From assembly GCA_947243795.1 (NCBI GenBank), contig OX365942.1, forward strand, positions 558,001 through 622,000: 64,000 nt of DNA, in the 5' to 3' direction. This DNA is from Saccharomyces uvarum. Lineage: Eukaryota; Ascomycota; Saccharomycetes; Saccharomycetales; Saccharomycetaceae. The stretch's first letter is position 1, and each line of letters opens with the position of its first letter. Positions 40,446-50,866 of this stretch are shown piece after piece. The position numbers and the translations under genes were made by a program. The notes below the pieces were generated by a model. That model saw nothing but the letters and a program-made list of their open reading frames with translations. It did no database searches and had not been told where the DNA came from.

Positions 40446-40472
40446 AAACAGGGCTGGAATTGAACCCTGTTT
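40446..40472 (-). promoter_or_regulatory. Orphan TFIIIC B-box in an inverted repeat (ETC-like)
   Basis: On the - strand GGTTCAATTCC (40456-40466) fits the B-box core GWTCRANNC. It is flanked by exact 8-bp arms AAACAGGG (40446-40453) and CCCTGTTT (40465-40472). There is no tRNA body around it. S. cerevisiae has a handful of such extra-TFIIIC sites without Pol III, mostly in divergent promoters. Confidence 0.5.
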
Positions 40473-40734
40473 ATTCAATCTCTTTGCCTAATCAGGAAAA
40501 AGGTAAACATACCGCCTTTTCTCTTTTCTTTTTCCTTCCGAAAAATTGTCTGCAAAAGCTTTGAAACAATAGTACCACAAGATAGGATTTCCTCCATTCG
40601 AAACTGCAAGTGGTATTTGAGGAGCATATCTCTTGGAAGGGCGAAGCGGTTATTGAGTGAGCAGATATTATCTTGGTGTACATCTAGTAGCAAAACAAAC
40701 TAACATATATAGTGAGACAACAGAAAACGTATTT

Positions 40735-41253
40735 ATGTCAAGCAAGACAAGTGACCAATCAGCATACACGGTTTCCTTCCTTAAGACTGATATTACCAGA
40801 AACAACACTACCACTACCGACAACAACAACGGCAACAATATCAATGACAACAACAAAAATAACAGCAACAATGCATCCGCGAAGACTGAAAAAGACGCTA
40901 ATAAGGAGAACATACCTGGTTTAGAGGGGGAAATTGCAGCCTTCCGAATTTTCAAAAAAAAGAGCACATCAAGCTCGAAGACATCACATACTAGTAGTAA
41001 CTTCATAAAAAAGACTATATTCAAAAGGGACCTCTTGAGGCAGGACCCGAAGAGAAAACTACAGCTGCAGCAGAGGTTTGCATCACCGACCGACAGGCTA
41101 GTATCACCATGCTCGCTCAAGTTGAATGAGCACAAAGTGAAAATGTTCGGCAAGAAACAGAAGGTCAACCCGATGAAACTCAATTTCAAAGGTCATCTCG
41201 AGGCCGATTCAGAAGATGTAGAAATTGACGAAGATGAGGAGTTCTTCTACTAG
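40735..41253 (+). CDS. SPO12: Spo12, mitotic-exit (FEAR) regulator
   Basis: The 172-residue nucleolar protein promotes early release of Cdc14 from Fob1/Net1 and meiosis I exit. Start MSSKTSDQSAYTVSFLKTDIT aligns with S. cerevisiae; the frame is open 26 codons up without similarity. The Spo12 signature lies at about residues 105-150: RKLQLQQRFASPTDRLVSPCS, in which the SPTD and SPCS serines are Cdk sites, then LKLNEHKVKMFGKKQK. The tail is acidic (EDVEIDEDEEFFY). The N-terminal third is Asn/Thr low complexity. Confidence 0.94.
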   Translation: MSSKTSDQSAYTVSFLKTDITRNNTTTTDNNNGNNINDNNKNNSNNASAKTEKDANKENIPGLEGEIAAFRIFKKKSTSSSKTSHTSSNFIKKTIFKRDLLRQDPKRKLQLQQRFASPTDRLVSPCSLKLNEHKVKMFGKKQKVNPMKLNFKGHLEADSEDVEIDEDEEFFY

Positions 41254-41377
41254 GAAAGGGCGCGTTCCTGGTCTTACAAAACAGCCAACTACTACGAAGT
41301 AAATAAACAAGTAAATAAATAAACAATTAATTAAAAATACCTGGGGTGTTCCTTTTTCTCTTTTTTCGGTAGTTTTT

Positions 41378-41980
41378 TCATTCGTTGAAGGCAATCATCA
41401 AGCTCTCTAAATCATGAAATCTCGATAGCAGGGCCTCGAAATCCTGTTCTGGAACACCGTTTCTCCGGAAGAGATCAAATATTGTCTGTTTGATTAAGGT
41501 TTCAAAATCGATGAACTCATCCATTTCTACACTATCCCGAACCAAACCCTGTTGAGTTTTGAAAGTCTTGAAGGTTTGGTTGGTTTCAACATACCGAATC
41601 CTCTCCACGGGCGTGGCCTCTGTGATAAAATATCGAACATCTGTTCTGGACGATTCAGCCATCAAATCCAATGACCTCTGCAATAGAATGTCCCAGTAAG
41701 CGACTGAGAATTTCAAAATGGTAAAATTTAAATTAACTACCAGAGAAGGTTCCGGCACCACTCCCGGGCTCCCTCGTAATTGCCTATACACCTCATTTAT
41801 TAGTAGCCGCAACTGCTGGACAACGAAGTCGACACCGCTGTCTCCAGTTTTCAGCAGCCTGTCCAGTTGCGAAACCAGCCTGCTCGTATCTACTGTAATA
41901 CAATGGACCAAGAAATGCTCGTTGATATTCCGCAGCTCCTGTATCCGCTGTACGTTCCAAAGAAATTCCGACTTGCCCAT
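41378..41980 (-). CDS. SPO16: Spo16, ZMM meiotic crossover protein
   Basis: The 200-residue meiotic protein works with Zip2 (XPF-ERCC1-like complex) and Zip4 in synapsis initiation and class I crossovers. Sequence is related throughout to S. cerevisiae Spo16 (198 residues); ends are conserved (DFEALLSRFHDLESLMIAFNE). An exact URS1 site lies 74 bp upstream of the start. The gene is convergent with SPO12 (124 bp apart). Confidence 0.92.
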   Translation of the reverse strand: MGKSEFLWNVQRIQELRNINEHFLVHCITVDTSRLVSQLDRLLKTGDSGVDFVVQQLRLLINEVYRQLRGSPGVVPEPSLVVNLNFTILKFSVAYWDILLQRSLDLMAESSRTDVRYFITEATPVERIRYVETNQTFKTFKTQQGLVRDSVEMDEFIDFETLIKQTIFDLFRRNGVPEQDFEALLSRFHDLESLMIAFNE

Positions 41981-42053
41981 CTTGACTAGGGTTTATTTGA
42001 TAATTGCTCTCTACAATTCCTTTCCACCTTATTATTCCCTCTTTTTTTGTTTT

Positions 42054-42061
42054 TAGCCGCC
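42054..42061 (+). promoter_or_regulatory. URS1 (TAGCCGCC) of SPO16
   Basis: It matches the Ume6 site TAGCCGCC exactly. Ume6 represses early meiotic genes in mitosis and, with Ime1, activates them in meiosis. It is 74 bp upstream of the SPO16 start codon. Confidence 0.75.
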
Positions 42062-42268
42062 CAGGTTTTATCAGTATAACCACTTTTTACGCGTTTGCGG
42101 GGTAACCATGGCGCACCTTTTTTTCTTTTTGAAGATGGTTTTTCGCGTCACATTTTGGGCAATAATATATCATCATACATACTTTTATTGTTTATATTCA
42201 TCAACTGCCCAGTAAACATCGGAGTAGGCTTTCACGAAAGAAACTGCTGACCAGGATACACGCACGCC

Positions 42269-45200
42269 ATGGGCTCATTACTCTTATTCGAGCAACTTAA
42301 TTTTCTAATTTTGGTGGCGTCGGAGGCTGAAATTCCCATCGCTAACTCCACTAGAGAGCTATTGATGGATCATTCATGCAATGATTGTCAGATCTATGAG
42401 CTTTATAATGGTGGTGCAAACAACTCCCAGGGAGACAAATGTTGGTTTATGGACAAGTTTGGCCCGCAAACGGTGCATTTTGTCATCAGTAATACAATTG
42501 ACTTTTCATTTTACAAGGCAGTTTATTTCGATCTTCTGATCCCGGTCATATCGCATACTTGGGTCAGGGATTCCGTAAAGACCAAGAGACATCTGAGAAC
42601 AAATATGTATTCCCCCAACCCATTCCATTTGCTCCGAGACTGTCAAGTATACATCTCAAAAAGCTCGTTCAATAAGTGCGAATACATCCTATACTCCGAC
42701 TTACTCCATCTGTTGGGTGGCACTTCAGTCAATTACATCTCAAACAGGACGACCCACGTCATTGTACAAAGTCCCAAGGATCCTATCATAGAGACAGTTA
42801 ACAAATTGACTTTTGGCTCTTTTTCTTCTCCATCTTCCAAAAAGCACGTGGAGAAACCTTCGAGGGAATGGAAATTCGTCTATCCGACGTGGTTGTTATA
42901 TCACTTTAAAATGGCAGAGCCTTTAAGTGGTGAATTAGCTAGTTTGTGTGAACTGGATATGAATGACACTACTGAAGAACAACTTTTCGCTAAATGGGAA
43001 GAAGTTACTGGTGATAAACAGACATCATCGTCACAGCTTACTCTCCATCCAAATACGGATTTGTTTAAAAATCATAATTTTGCTATTTCACCAGATTTGA
43101 ATTTCTTCACACCTTTATACTGGTTTTTAAAGGAATTTATCGAAAATTTGAACGGTAAGGTTACTCCTTTAAGTTCTTCTGATGATCTAAAGGCCATTTA
43201 CCAAGATTCGCCTGATATCGACTGTTATATTGGTTACTCTGCCAATTCACCAATACTAGGCCAAATCAATAGCATTAAACCAGAGATTTATGTCGGAAAT
43301 ATAAGTTGGTTATTCTATATGTTTGCGTTACAGAAATTCATACCTGTATCGCAGTGCAAACTTATCCATCAACCTTTCCATGCCAAATTATTTACTTCCA
43401 AGGAATTAACAGTCGCGTACACCAATTACTTTGGTTCCCAACGGTTTTATATTCAGAGATTAGTAGAAATATTAGGGGGGTTCAGTACTCCTGAACTGAC
43501 AAGGAAAAATACACATTTGATAACCAAGAATACAATTGGTAAGAAATTCAAAGTTGCAAAAAAGTGGTCATTAGACCTCCAAAATGCCATTATTGTGACA
43601 AACCATATGTGGTTGGAACTATGCTATGTAACCAACTCCAAACTAAACCCCAAAGAGAGTAGATTTCAAAATTTTAAACTAGACGATGACATAAAATGGA
43701 ACATTGGCCAACCTAAGGTGGAACAGTCATCTCCTCTAACTCCAGACATTCTATCGGCGAATATCAAAACCACTCAAACCACAACAAAAGAACTGTCTCC
43801 TCTAGATGAAAAAAATGCAGGTGACACTAGTATACATACAAGACAAGATAATACCCCCACCAGTACTTTTACCAATTCAATTGATAAAGAGATTAATAAA
43901 TTACAAAAAATCTCAATAGAAGTAAGCAAAATGCATCCTACCGAATTGGCACAAGGTTCTGATTCCAGTACCTCAACAATTGGTCTGCCTCCTACTTCCA
44001 ACGTTTATTTACACGAACAGAGTTCAAACTCTAACATTGTAATGAAAAAGGAGACCATTCTTGAAGATAATGGAACAGGGGAGCCAAAGAATAATGGGAA
44101 TCAGACTGCTAAGTATGATACCAACATCACCGAAAAGGTTGAACGCATAAACAGTGAACAAGAACCGAGAGAGCAATCCCAAAAAGAAAATGAAGTTGAG
44201 TATGTGGCAAAAGAGGAGGGTTCGCAAATACAATTAGGTCCACAAGTTAAAGAGGAAGACAAATTTTGGAAAGAAAGTGAAAAAGAGAGAATGACCAAGA
44301 AACAAGGTACGGAACTAGGGGAGCCTAAAGAAGTGAAGAGAAATGAAGAAAATGCAGAAAACTCAATCGCGCATGCAAAAACAATTGAAACAGCGAAGAG
44401 CACTAATCCAAAGAACTCAATTGACAAGTACTCACATTTGTTTGAAGGATTATCTGATAGCGATAATCATGTTGATGACACGAAAGCTACTGTCAATTCC
44501 AGATACACCACACCGAAGACATCACAAAATATCAAGGCCAATGTTGGCACTCCAATTGTTACTCAAACGCAAATCCACACACCTAGTAGCAATTCGAGGT
44601 TAGCAAAAACACAAGCTGCCAAGCGATTACATACAGATATCGAGTCATTGAATGAATTTCAGAAAAACCTGAAAAGGAAAAAAATTGATACCGAGGAGGT
44701 TTTATTGCCTGAGAAGACTGAAAATTCAAATAAAGACAAGCTATTAATTGCTAAGGCAGAAAAAGTTTTGAGCAAATTTGATGAATTGCCCGATTACAAC
44801 ATAAAGGCGGTTTGCACGGGATGTTTCCAAGATGGGTTTAATGAAATCGACATGGAAGTATTAAGCCAATTAGGTATAAAGATTTTTGACAACATCAAAG
44901 AAACCGAGGGATTAAATTGTATTTTTGCTCCCAAGATTTTGAGAACCGAGAAGTTTTTGAAAAGCTTAAGTTTCGAACCCTTAAGATTCGCACTGAGACC
45001 TGAATTTATCATCGATTTATTAAAGCAAGTTCATACCAAGAAGGAAAAAGTTGCGCAGGTGAATTTGAACCTGTTTGATTATGAGATCCACGGGATCGAT
45101 GAGGTTATATTATCGAAGACTAAGCTACCTACTAAGGTGTTTGAAAGGGCTAACATAAGATGTATCAACCTAGTCAGTGATATACCTGGTGGAGTGGACA

Positions 45201-45505
45201 CTATTGGTTCAGTTCTGCAAGCCCATGGAATCGAAAAGGTCAATGTTTTACGCAATAAAAAATGCATTTTTGAGGACATAATGGATAATGATGTTTCTAA
45301 ACAGGAAAATGAAGACATCTTTAAATACGTCCTTATTGTCACTAAGGCTTCGCAAGTGAAAAAATTTACCAAATTGATAAACGATCATGACAAAACTGGT
45401 ACGGTGTTGATTGTAGAATGGAATTGGTGCGTTGAATCAATTTTCCATCTTGATATTGATTTTGAGTCGAAGTCAAATGTTTTATACCAAAAAAAAACAA
45501 AATAA
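42269..45505 (+). CDS. RTT107: Rtt107, multi-BRCT DNA-damage scaffold
   Basis: The 1078-residue protein links Slx4, Dpb11, Smc5/6 and Mms22 at damaged forks. Four N-terminal BRCT repeats span about residues 1-480; landmarks are THWV-like W motifs such as ISHTWVRDSVKTKRHL and IVTNHMWLELCY. A long Ser/Thr/Glu-rich linker with low conservation follows (about 485-810), then two C-terminal BRCTs (about 820-1078) that bind gamma-H2A, ending with VEWNWCVESIFHLDIDF. Length is near the S. cerevisiae 1070. Confidence 0.96.
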   Translation: MGSLLLFEQLNFLILVASEAEIPIANSTRELLMDHSCNDCQIYELYNGGANNSQGDKCWFMDKFGPQTVHFVISNTIDFSFYKAVYFDLLIPVISHTWVRDSVKTKRHLRTNMYSPNPFHLLRDCQVYISKSSFNKCEYILYSDLLHLLGGTSVNYISNRTTHVIVQSPKDPIIETVNKLTFGSFSSPSSKKHVEKPSREWKFVYPTWLLYHFKMAEPLSGELASLCELDMNDTTEEQLFAKWEEVTGDKQTSSSQLTLHPNTDLFKNHNFAISPDLNFFTPLYWFLKEFIENLNGKVTPLSSSDDLKAIYQDSPDIDCYIGYSANSPILGQINSIKPEIYVGNISWLFYMFALQKFIPVSQCKLIHQPFHAKLFTSKELTVAYTNYFGSQRFYIQRLVEILGGFSTPELTRKNTHLITKNTIGKKFKVAKKWSLDLQNAIIVTNHMWLELCYVTNSKLNPKESRFQNFKLDDDIKWNIGQPKVEQSSPLTPDILSANIKTTQTTTKELSPLDEKNAGDTSIHTRQDNTPTSTFTNSIDKEINKLQKISIEVSKMHPTELAQGSDSSTSTIGLPPTSNVYLHEQSSNSNIVMKKETILEDNGTGEPKNNGNQTAKYDTNITEKVERINSEQEPREQSQKENEVEYVAKEEGSQIQLGPQVKEEDKFWKESEKERMTKKQGTELGEPKEVKRNEENAENSIAHAKTIETAKSTNPKNSIDKYSHLFEGLSDSDNHVDDTKATVNSRYTTPKTSQNIKANVGTPIVTQTQIHTPSSNSRLAKTQAAKRLHTDIESLNEFQKNLKRKKIDTEEVLLPEKTENSNKDKLLIAKAEKVLSKFDELPDYNIKAVCTGCFQDGFNEIDMEVLSQLGIKIFDNIKETEGLNCIFAPKILRTEKFLKSLSFEPLRFALRPEFIIDLLKQVHTKKEKVAQVNLNLFDYEIHGIDEVILSKTKLPTKVFERANIRCINLVSDIPGGVDTIGSVLQAHGIEKVNVLRNKKCIFEDIMDNDVSKQENEDIFKYVLIVTKASQVKKFTKLINDHDKTGTVLIVEWNWCVESIFHLDIDFESKSNVLYQKKTK

Positions 45506-45702
45506 TATGGACATTATATATATTACATCATCTGAAATATGAGAGTAGAAAAAAATAAACATAAATAATTATGGAGATACGCTATTCGGTCTCATTATAC
45601 ATCCGTAAAGAGCTTACTGACTACTCGTAGAGATTTACAAAAAATGTCCGTAAGGGTGTGTAGATGCGGCGCCAGGGGGCAGGCATGACCACTGTCAATT
45701 TC

Positions 45703-46052
45703 TGTTGATAATTAGTTAGTTTAGTAAGTAGTAATAATTAAGAATAAGCAGTTCTTTCTTATTATATAAGAGAGGTATATAAAACACACGTTAATTGGTT
45801 ATATGAAACCTAATGTTCAGATATGGTTTGGGCATTATTAATGGTTTATCAGGTATAACTCATCTTCTTATATGCTAATTCCTGATCAATTAATAGATCT
45901 TTAATCTTATCTTCACTAATTACCAGATATGGTTATTTGTATCATGATGAAACAATGTATAAAAATAGTAGTAATATGTTATTACTATTATTCTTGTTTC
46001 TGATTTTTATCCCATATGAATTAATGTGTGTCTGAATACAACTATTCCAACA
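45703..46052 (-). mobile_element. 350-bp solo LTR with 5-bp target duplication (Pseudoviridae, Ty4/Tsu4-like)
   Basis: On the - strand the element begins TGTTGGAATAG and ends TTATCAACA, the usual TG..CA ends of Ty LTRs. It is flanked on both sides by ATTTC (45698-45702 and 46053-46057), a perfect 5-bp target-site duplication. It lacks the internal landmarks of delta and the ends of sigma (Ty3), so Ty4 or a Tsu4-like family is the best guess. Intact duplication suggests a rather recent insertion followed by LTR-LTR recombination. No internal region remains. Confidence 0.8.
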
Positions 46053-46057
46053 ATTTC

Positions 46058-46567
46058 CTTGGTGATGCAAAGTTTCCCAACAAGACGGGTGGCTGTGCAA
46101 CGGTGGCAAGAAGCATGCTAAAGGGTCCAACACCTTTCAAGATGTGCATCTTTTAAGCAATGTCCACGTTCGAAGAGCGGCTTAGTAGACTACATATACA
46201 GAGCAGCACAAGGGACAATGAAAGACTTGGAACGTCCCCCTTCAATCAGTAAACCTGAGCGTTGGTATACTTGTGGCGAAACTTACCATCCCTTGGACCG
46301 TTGCTGTAGCTTGTAGTGTGGGTTCATCGCTCTCCAACTCATTGTTTATATACACTAGGGAGGGGTTGCCTACTACCCGGAGTTTGAAAAATAGTGCCTC
46401 TGAAAATTCAAACAATGGGGGAAGACTATGCATAACATGCGTATTCATTGATTTTAGTTTAAGCCGGAAGCGTTAAACGTCGATGAGCCTGCTCACCGCT
46501 TCATTACTGTCAGTTTGGGTTTTATATCAACCATATTCTGCTGCTGTTTTAATAGAACACTTTGAGG
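46058..46567. other. LAM1 upstream region
   Basis: It holds the LAM1 promoter. A 67-codon frame at 46273-46476 shows no family resemblance. No RNA gene is seen. Confidence 0.4.
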
Positions 46568-49500
46568 ATGCATGAGCATAAAGCGGAGCTACGGCTGATA
46601 ACTGTTGCTTTTAATGAAGCGTCTACCGATTCGCCCTCTTTCAGAGCTTCGGTCAACTACTTCCATACAAAAATGGAGTCTTTGAACGTTTGGTTGCAGA
46701 ATACTGTGGATTACGTGGAAAATACGTACAGGCCTTCATTTGAAGATTTCCAAAGGATAAAGGAAACGCTATTCTCACAACTGCTGCCTTCCCCCATATT
46801 ACTTTCCAATGGGTTTGTAAGCAACCAAGCATATACTCCACTGCTTGTAAGAGAATTTACTAGAGACGTCAATGATTTTTCGAATACAATTATGAAGGTA
46901 ATTCTGGGCGACGAAAACTCTCAATATACTACAGCCTTGACAGCTTTAAGTTCAGATGCCATCGATCCTTATATCAGCTCAAGAAAAAACTTCGAATACT
47001 ACCAGAGAAAATATGATTCATTTATGAACGATTTTCTGGCATCTAATAATGATGGCAATTCTCTGACCGCACAAAATTTACAAAATGAAACGTTGAAATT
47101 GTTCGATATCAGGCATAAATATGTAGAAGCTTCATTGGATTTAATCGAAGCTATTTCGTTAATGAAGGTTAATTTGGATAAGTTTCTGGTTGAAACAATA
47201 GATATCATACGCAAAAATAATATGATCACAACTAAAGATACCAAGGATGTCACTGATATTACACCTGAACTCACGGAAACTTTAAAGGAATGGTCCGACT
47301 GGATAGAGAATAACCTTCAGACATTCGAAGATTTGTCATCTAAATCATCTGAAGCCAAGCGTGCCATTCTTAAACTCACCCTCGCAAGGTTGAAGCCATC
47401 TCGTTCGTTACAAGATTATGACCTGAACGTCATACAAAATCTGAAATTCAACTCCCCTAAATCAGCCAGCAATAAAGCAATCCATGAACAAAAAGGAATA
47501 TCAGGGTGGCTTTACGTGAGAACCACTGTCGGCCATAATCCTAAAAGAGTTATATGGGTAAGAAGATGGTGTTTTTTGCATAATAACGTTTTTGGAGTTT
47601 TCTCACTTTCGCCTAACAAGACTTACGTTGAAGAAACAGATAAATTTGGCATTTTGTGGATTAATGTAGAATATTTGCCAAAAGAATCTAGGAGTTTTTG
47701 TTTTAAATTGAAAATTCAGAACCCCAACAACAAAACAGGCGAAGAAAGTACACATATTGATATTATTCTACAGGCTGAAAGTATTAGCGAGCTAAAAGCT
47801 TGGATTGACGCGTTCAACTTTTATAAACAGTACGCGTTGTCGATAAAGGACACAAACAATCCTCGATACCAACTAGCCATAAAAAAGATTGAGCCTCAAT
47901 TTTTCGAGTTTGCATCTAGCACTTCGACTTCAACTGACAAATTATTAACTTCTTTTTCTAGTAATACTTTGACACTAGTAGAAGAATTGAAAAAAAACTA
48001 CCTGTCGGAAAACGATATTTTCTCTATTATTGATAATAAGGCTTTTCATTTAAAGGTGATATCCACACCTATGGCCACGCAACTAACTCATCTGGCTTTA
48101 TTCTCCACATTTTTGTCTGTGTCAAGTTACTACCCAGGTGCCACCCAAGCAAATCTATGGGGTTCAGCGAATTGGAATGACTTTTCTTACTTATTTAATC
48201 CAATTGGGGATAAGTCTGTACACGAACCACTCAAAGTATCAAGTGCCTCTAGATTTTCTGTTACTTATCCCGACTATTATCCATATAATCTGAAAATTGA
48301 TGATATACAATTTAGGTCCATTTTTTTTTCGGTGAATTATGAATTTTTAGAAGTCCCAAAAGAATTACTTCTTTTAAGATATTCATCCGTTTGGTATCCA
48401 AATAATAAACAAAAATTTGCTTCTATGACATTCGTCACTCTCAACAAGATCTATGTCTACTTGAATATTGCAGGTTTTTCGTATTTGAGGAAGATAGACT
48501 TACTAGAAATCGACTCAATTGAATATGAAAAGGGCCCCAAACACGCTTCTTCAAGGATGCTACATATTCAAAAGAGTGATGGGGTGAAATTTAATATGGC
48601 CGTCTTCTTTACTGATCGAAGAGCAGTCGCTTCCAAGTTACAATTTCTGGTAGAAAATAAAGCAATGCAAATTCCAAAGGGTGAAAAGGAGGTTTTGGAA
48701 GTATTTCAAAAATTAGACGAAGAGATTGAAAACGAAAGGAAAATTATTAAAAAGAATTTATCCGAAGTAGAACTTTACTCGAAAGAACATGGTCATTTAT
48801 TGAAGCATACCTATGATCTACTATTTGAAAACAATAAAGAAACACTAGTGGAATTAATGAGCCGGAAAAAGCGTTTGGAAAGGGAGGCTCAATTCTATTT
48901 TCAAGATAATTTCGGAGTTGGAAGCAAGACCTTATTTCACGTGCTTTTTGGGGATAAGTCTCAAGTTTTCCCCAGTTCATTATTTTTTTGTAAAAAGGGC
49001 AATAAAATGAATAGTACAACTTATTGGGAGCGCGTCAAGCATACAGAACAGGACGATAATTGCCAATTTGAACTTGTTCGCAAGTTACAGTTTCAACTAA
49101 ACAGGACTTCTAATTTCATCAAGGAACAGTTCTGCTTAAAGAATGATAATGACAACTATAAAATATCTCTTGCACAGCGAATAGTGGAGATAAAACAAAA
49201 TTATTATTACGAAGTAAATGAAGGTCCAATTATTGTGAAATTTCCGCTATGCCGTCCTTTACTTATTCGTGTGAAATTTATCATAGCAGAATGTATCACT
49301 TCTCAAGGTGAATCACTAAAAAGGTGTGATCTAGCAATTTTGTACAATTTCAAATTTATTGAATCTGTTGACCAGATGGATACGAAGGTTAAAAAATTGC
49401 GGCTTCTAGAAAATATACATCTTGGTTGGGTATTAAGAGTTTCTAAAATTGAACATTTTGCAATCAATAAAAAAGTTAGAGAATACCTAAAAAAATTTAA

Positions 49501-50257
49501 CGATAGAGAAAAGATGAGTGATGTCATCAAACTGTGCGGGTTTCTTGGCGTTTTACCCGAAAAGGGTTTGCAGAGTAAGAAAAAAGCAAACTATTACATG
49601 CAACCCGTACAGATCAATTATGATTTTCTGTTGGTTTTGAAAGTTATTACCAAGCTAGCTGTGTTTTATCTGAGTGGTTTTATTATTAGAACGACGAGGA
49701 TCCTGATAGCGATAATAATGATAATCTGTAGATGTTTTGCAAAGTTCAACAAATCCTTGTATTATGGTCTTTTAATGTCTGCACTAATTAATCTGATCTT
49801 CGCTGGTAAGTCCATACATTCATATCTCTCAGTAAAGAGAGCAGAAATTCTATTTCGAAATTATGCCAATGGTAGACAACCAGAGCTTCAAATCATGCAT
49901 AGGTCTTTATCAGTGCCTGATTTGAACGTGCTTACCAAAAATATGATCGATGATGATGATCAAGCGAGTGTAGTGTTCAAACGGTTCGGAGAAGAGAAGA
50001 ACGCATACCAGTACAAGGAAACTAGGCAAGAAATTGCAATTAAACGAAATCAAGTGCTAGTGGATTTAAGAATTCTGCAGAGTACGGAGAACGAATTGGT
50101 GCAAGGAAGCTACCGTAAGTTTTTAATAACAGAGAGGGACAAGTGTCTCACCACAAAAAATGAAATGCCTGATCTATGGATAAACGACCCAAAACTACAG
50201 AGCTATTGCAATGAATGTTTTGCAGAATACGACAGATTATCTGTCATCCCAGTTTAA
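46568..50257 (+). CDS. LAM1: Lam1/Ysp1, LTP anchored at membrane contact sites
   Basis: The 1229-residue protein starts MHEHKAELRLITVAFNEAS. An N-terminal BAR domain covers about residues 1-270, a PH domain about 310-415 (GWLYVRTTVGHNPKRVIWVRRWCFL), and a GRAM-like segment about 615-700 (SFVNYE.. to ..FFTDRRAVASKLQFLVENKA). A VASt/StART-like region follows (about 770-990), then a membrane stretch (ILIAIIMIICRCFAKF and YYGLLMSALINLIFAG, about 1040-1085). Family members sit at ER-plasma-membrane contacts and move sterols; Ysp1 was also linked to pheromone-induced death. Confidence 0.93.
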   Translation: MHEHKAELRLITVAFNEASTDSPSFRASVNYFHTKMESLNVWLQNTVDYVENTYRPSFEDFQRIKETLFSQLLPSPILLSNGFVSNQAYTPLLVREFTRDVNDFSNTIMKVILGDENSQYTTALTALSSDAIDPYISSRKNFEYYQRKYDSFMNDFLASNNDGNSLTAQNLQNETLKLFDIRHKYVEASLDLIEAISLMKVNLDKFLVETIDIIRKNNMITTKDTKDVTDITPELTETLKEWSDWIENNLQTFEDLSSKSSEAKRAILKLTLARLKPSRSLQDYDLNVIQNLKFNSPKSASNKAIHEQKGISGWLYVRTTVGHNPKRVIWVRRWCFLHNNVFGVFSLSPNKTYVEETDKFGILWINVEYLPKESRSFCFKLKIQNPNNKTGEESTHIDIILQAESISELKAWIDAFNFYKQYALSIKDTNNPRYQLAIKKIEPQFFEFASSTSTSTDKLLTSFSSNTLTLVEELKKNYLSENDIFSIIDNKAFHLKVISTPMATQLTHLALFSTFLSVSSYYPGATQANLWGSANWNDFSYLFNPIGDKSVHEPLKVSSASRFSVTYPDYYPYNLKIDDIQFRSIFFSVNYEFLEVPKELLLLRYSSVWYPNNKQKFASMTFVTLNKIYVYLNIAGFSYLRKIDLLEIDSIEYEKGPKHASSRMLHIQKSDGVKFNMAVFFTDRRAVASKLQFLVENKAMQIPKGEKEVLEVFQKLDEEIENERKIIKKNLSEVELYSKEHGHLLKHTYDLLFENNKETLVELMSRKKRLEREAQFYFQDNFGVGSKTLFHVLFGDKSQVFPSSLFFCKKGNKMNSTTYWERVKHTEQDDNCQFELVRKLQFQLNRTSNFIKEQFCLKNDNDNYKISLAQRIVEIKQNYYYEVNEGPIIVKFPLCRPLLIRVKFIIAECITSQGESLKRCDLAILYNFKFIESVDQMDTKVKKLRLLENIHLGWVLRVSKIEHFAINKKVREYLKKFNDREKMSDVIKLCGFLGVLPEKGLQSKKKANYYMQPVQINYDFLLVLKVITKLAVFYLSGFIIRTTRILIAIIMIICRCFAKFNKSLYYGLLMSALINLIFAGKSIHSYLSVKRAEILFRNYANGRQPELQIMHRSLSVPDLNVLTKNMIDDDDQASVVFKRFGEEKNAYQYKETRQEIAIKRNQVLVDLRILQSTENELVQGSYRKFLITERDKCLTTKNEMPDLWINDPKLQSYCNECFAEYDRLSVIPV

Positions 50258-50712
50258 ATACGTGTCAATCTTGTCCTTTATCAGGAAGATGGACAAAGCC
50301 AATCTTAAGTGGCATACGAACCCTTTACATACACTCTATGTTTTAAGAAAGCAAGCCCAAGATCATATTTTAATATAAGTATAATATCACTTTGACGGTA
50401 GCCCTAAGTGCATTAACTGATTTTTTTCTTTCTCCGGGTGTCTTTTTTTTCGCTTTTTTTTCCTGAAAATTTGCGAAGTATATAAGAGGCCAGATAGAAT
50501 CAACAATTAAACTTGTTACTTCACAATATTTACTTATGTATATTAGAAGAAGCACAACAAACAACGGCATTGCATTCAAAGCATGTACAACTACAAGATT
50601 TGCACGGCAAGTAAACATAGGAAGTTGGTAACAGTAGGTGTACTGTTCTGGTTTCCTTGTATGCTTGCAATGCGCAATATTTTACCCTCTGCCAGAGATA
50701 TGGTCCTGTTTA
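50258..50712. promoter_or_regulatory. 3' flank of LAM1 and promoter of the snoRNA
   Basis: TATATAAGAGG near 50478-50488 is a good TATA for the downstream snoRNA or another short transcript. T-rich tracts lie at 50419-50460. No coding frame is supported. Confidence 0.4.
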
Positions 50713-50812
50713 ATTGTTATATGATGAAAATTTTCTCAGCTCACTCAGATCTTATGAAATGATTGATAAAATTTCCTAAAAACATTCATCAAATGTATCT
50801 GACCAAAACAAT
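50713..50812 (+). ncRNA. SNR71: Box C/D snoRNA snR71
   Basis: C box TGATGAA is at 50722-50728 and D box CTGA at 50799-50802, 70 nt apart. They are bracketed by complementary ends ATTGTT (50713-50718) and AACAAT (50807-50812), which would close the terminal stem. A C'-like TGATAAA lies at 50764-50770. S. cerevisiae carries snR71, a 2'-O-methylation guide for 25S rRNA, between LAM1 and LIN1. The ends given are those of the stem; the mature RNA is probably slightly shorter. Confidence 0.75.
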
Positions 50813-50866
50813 AAACACGAGACCATACTACGCAGTTTGCGCTCTTGATCTTAAATATTACATGTT

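Noticed and set aside
46273-46476. 67-codon frame upstream of LAM1
   Set aside because: No motif; promoter position.
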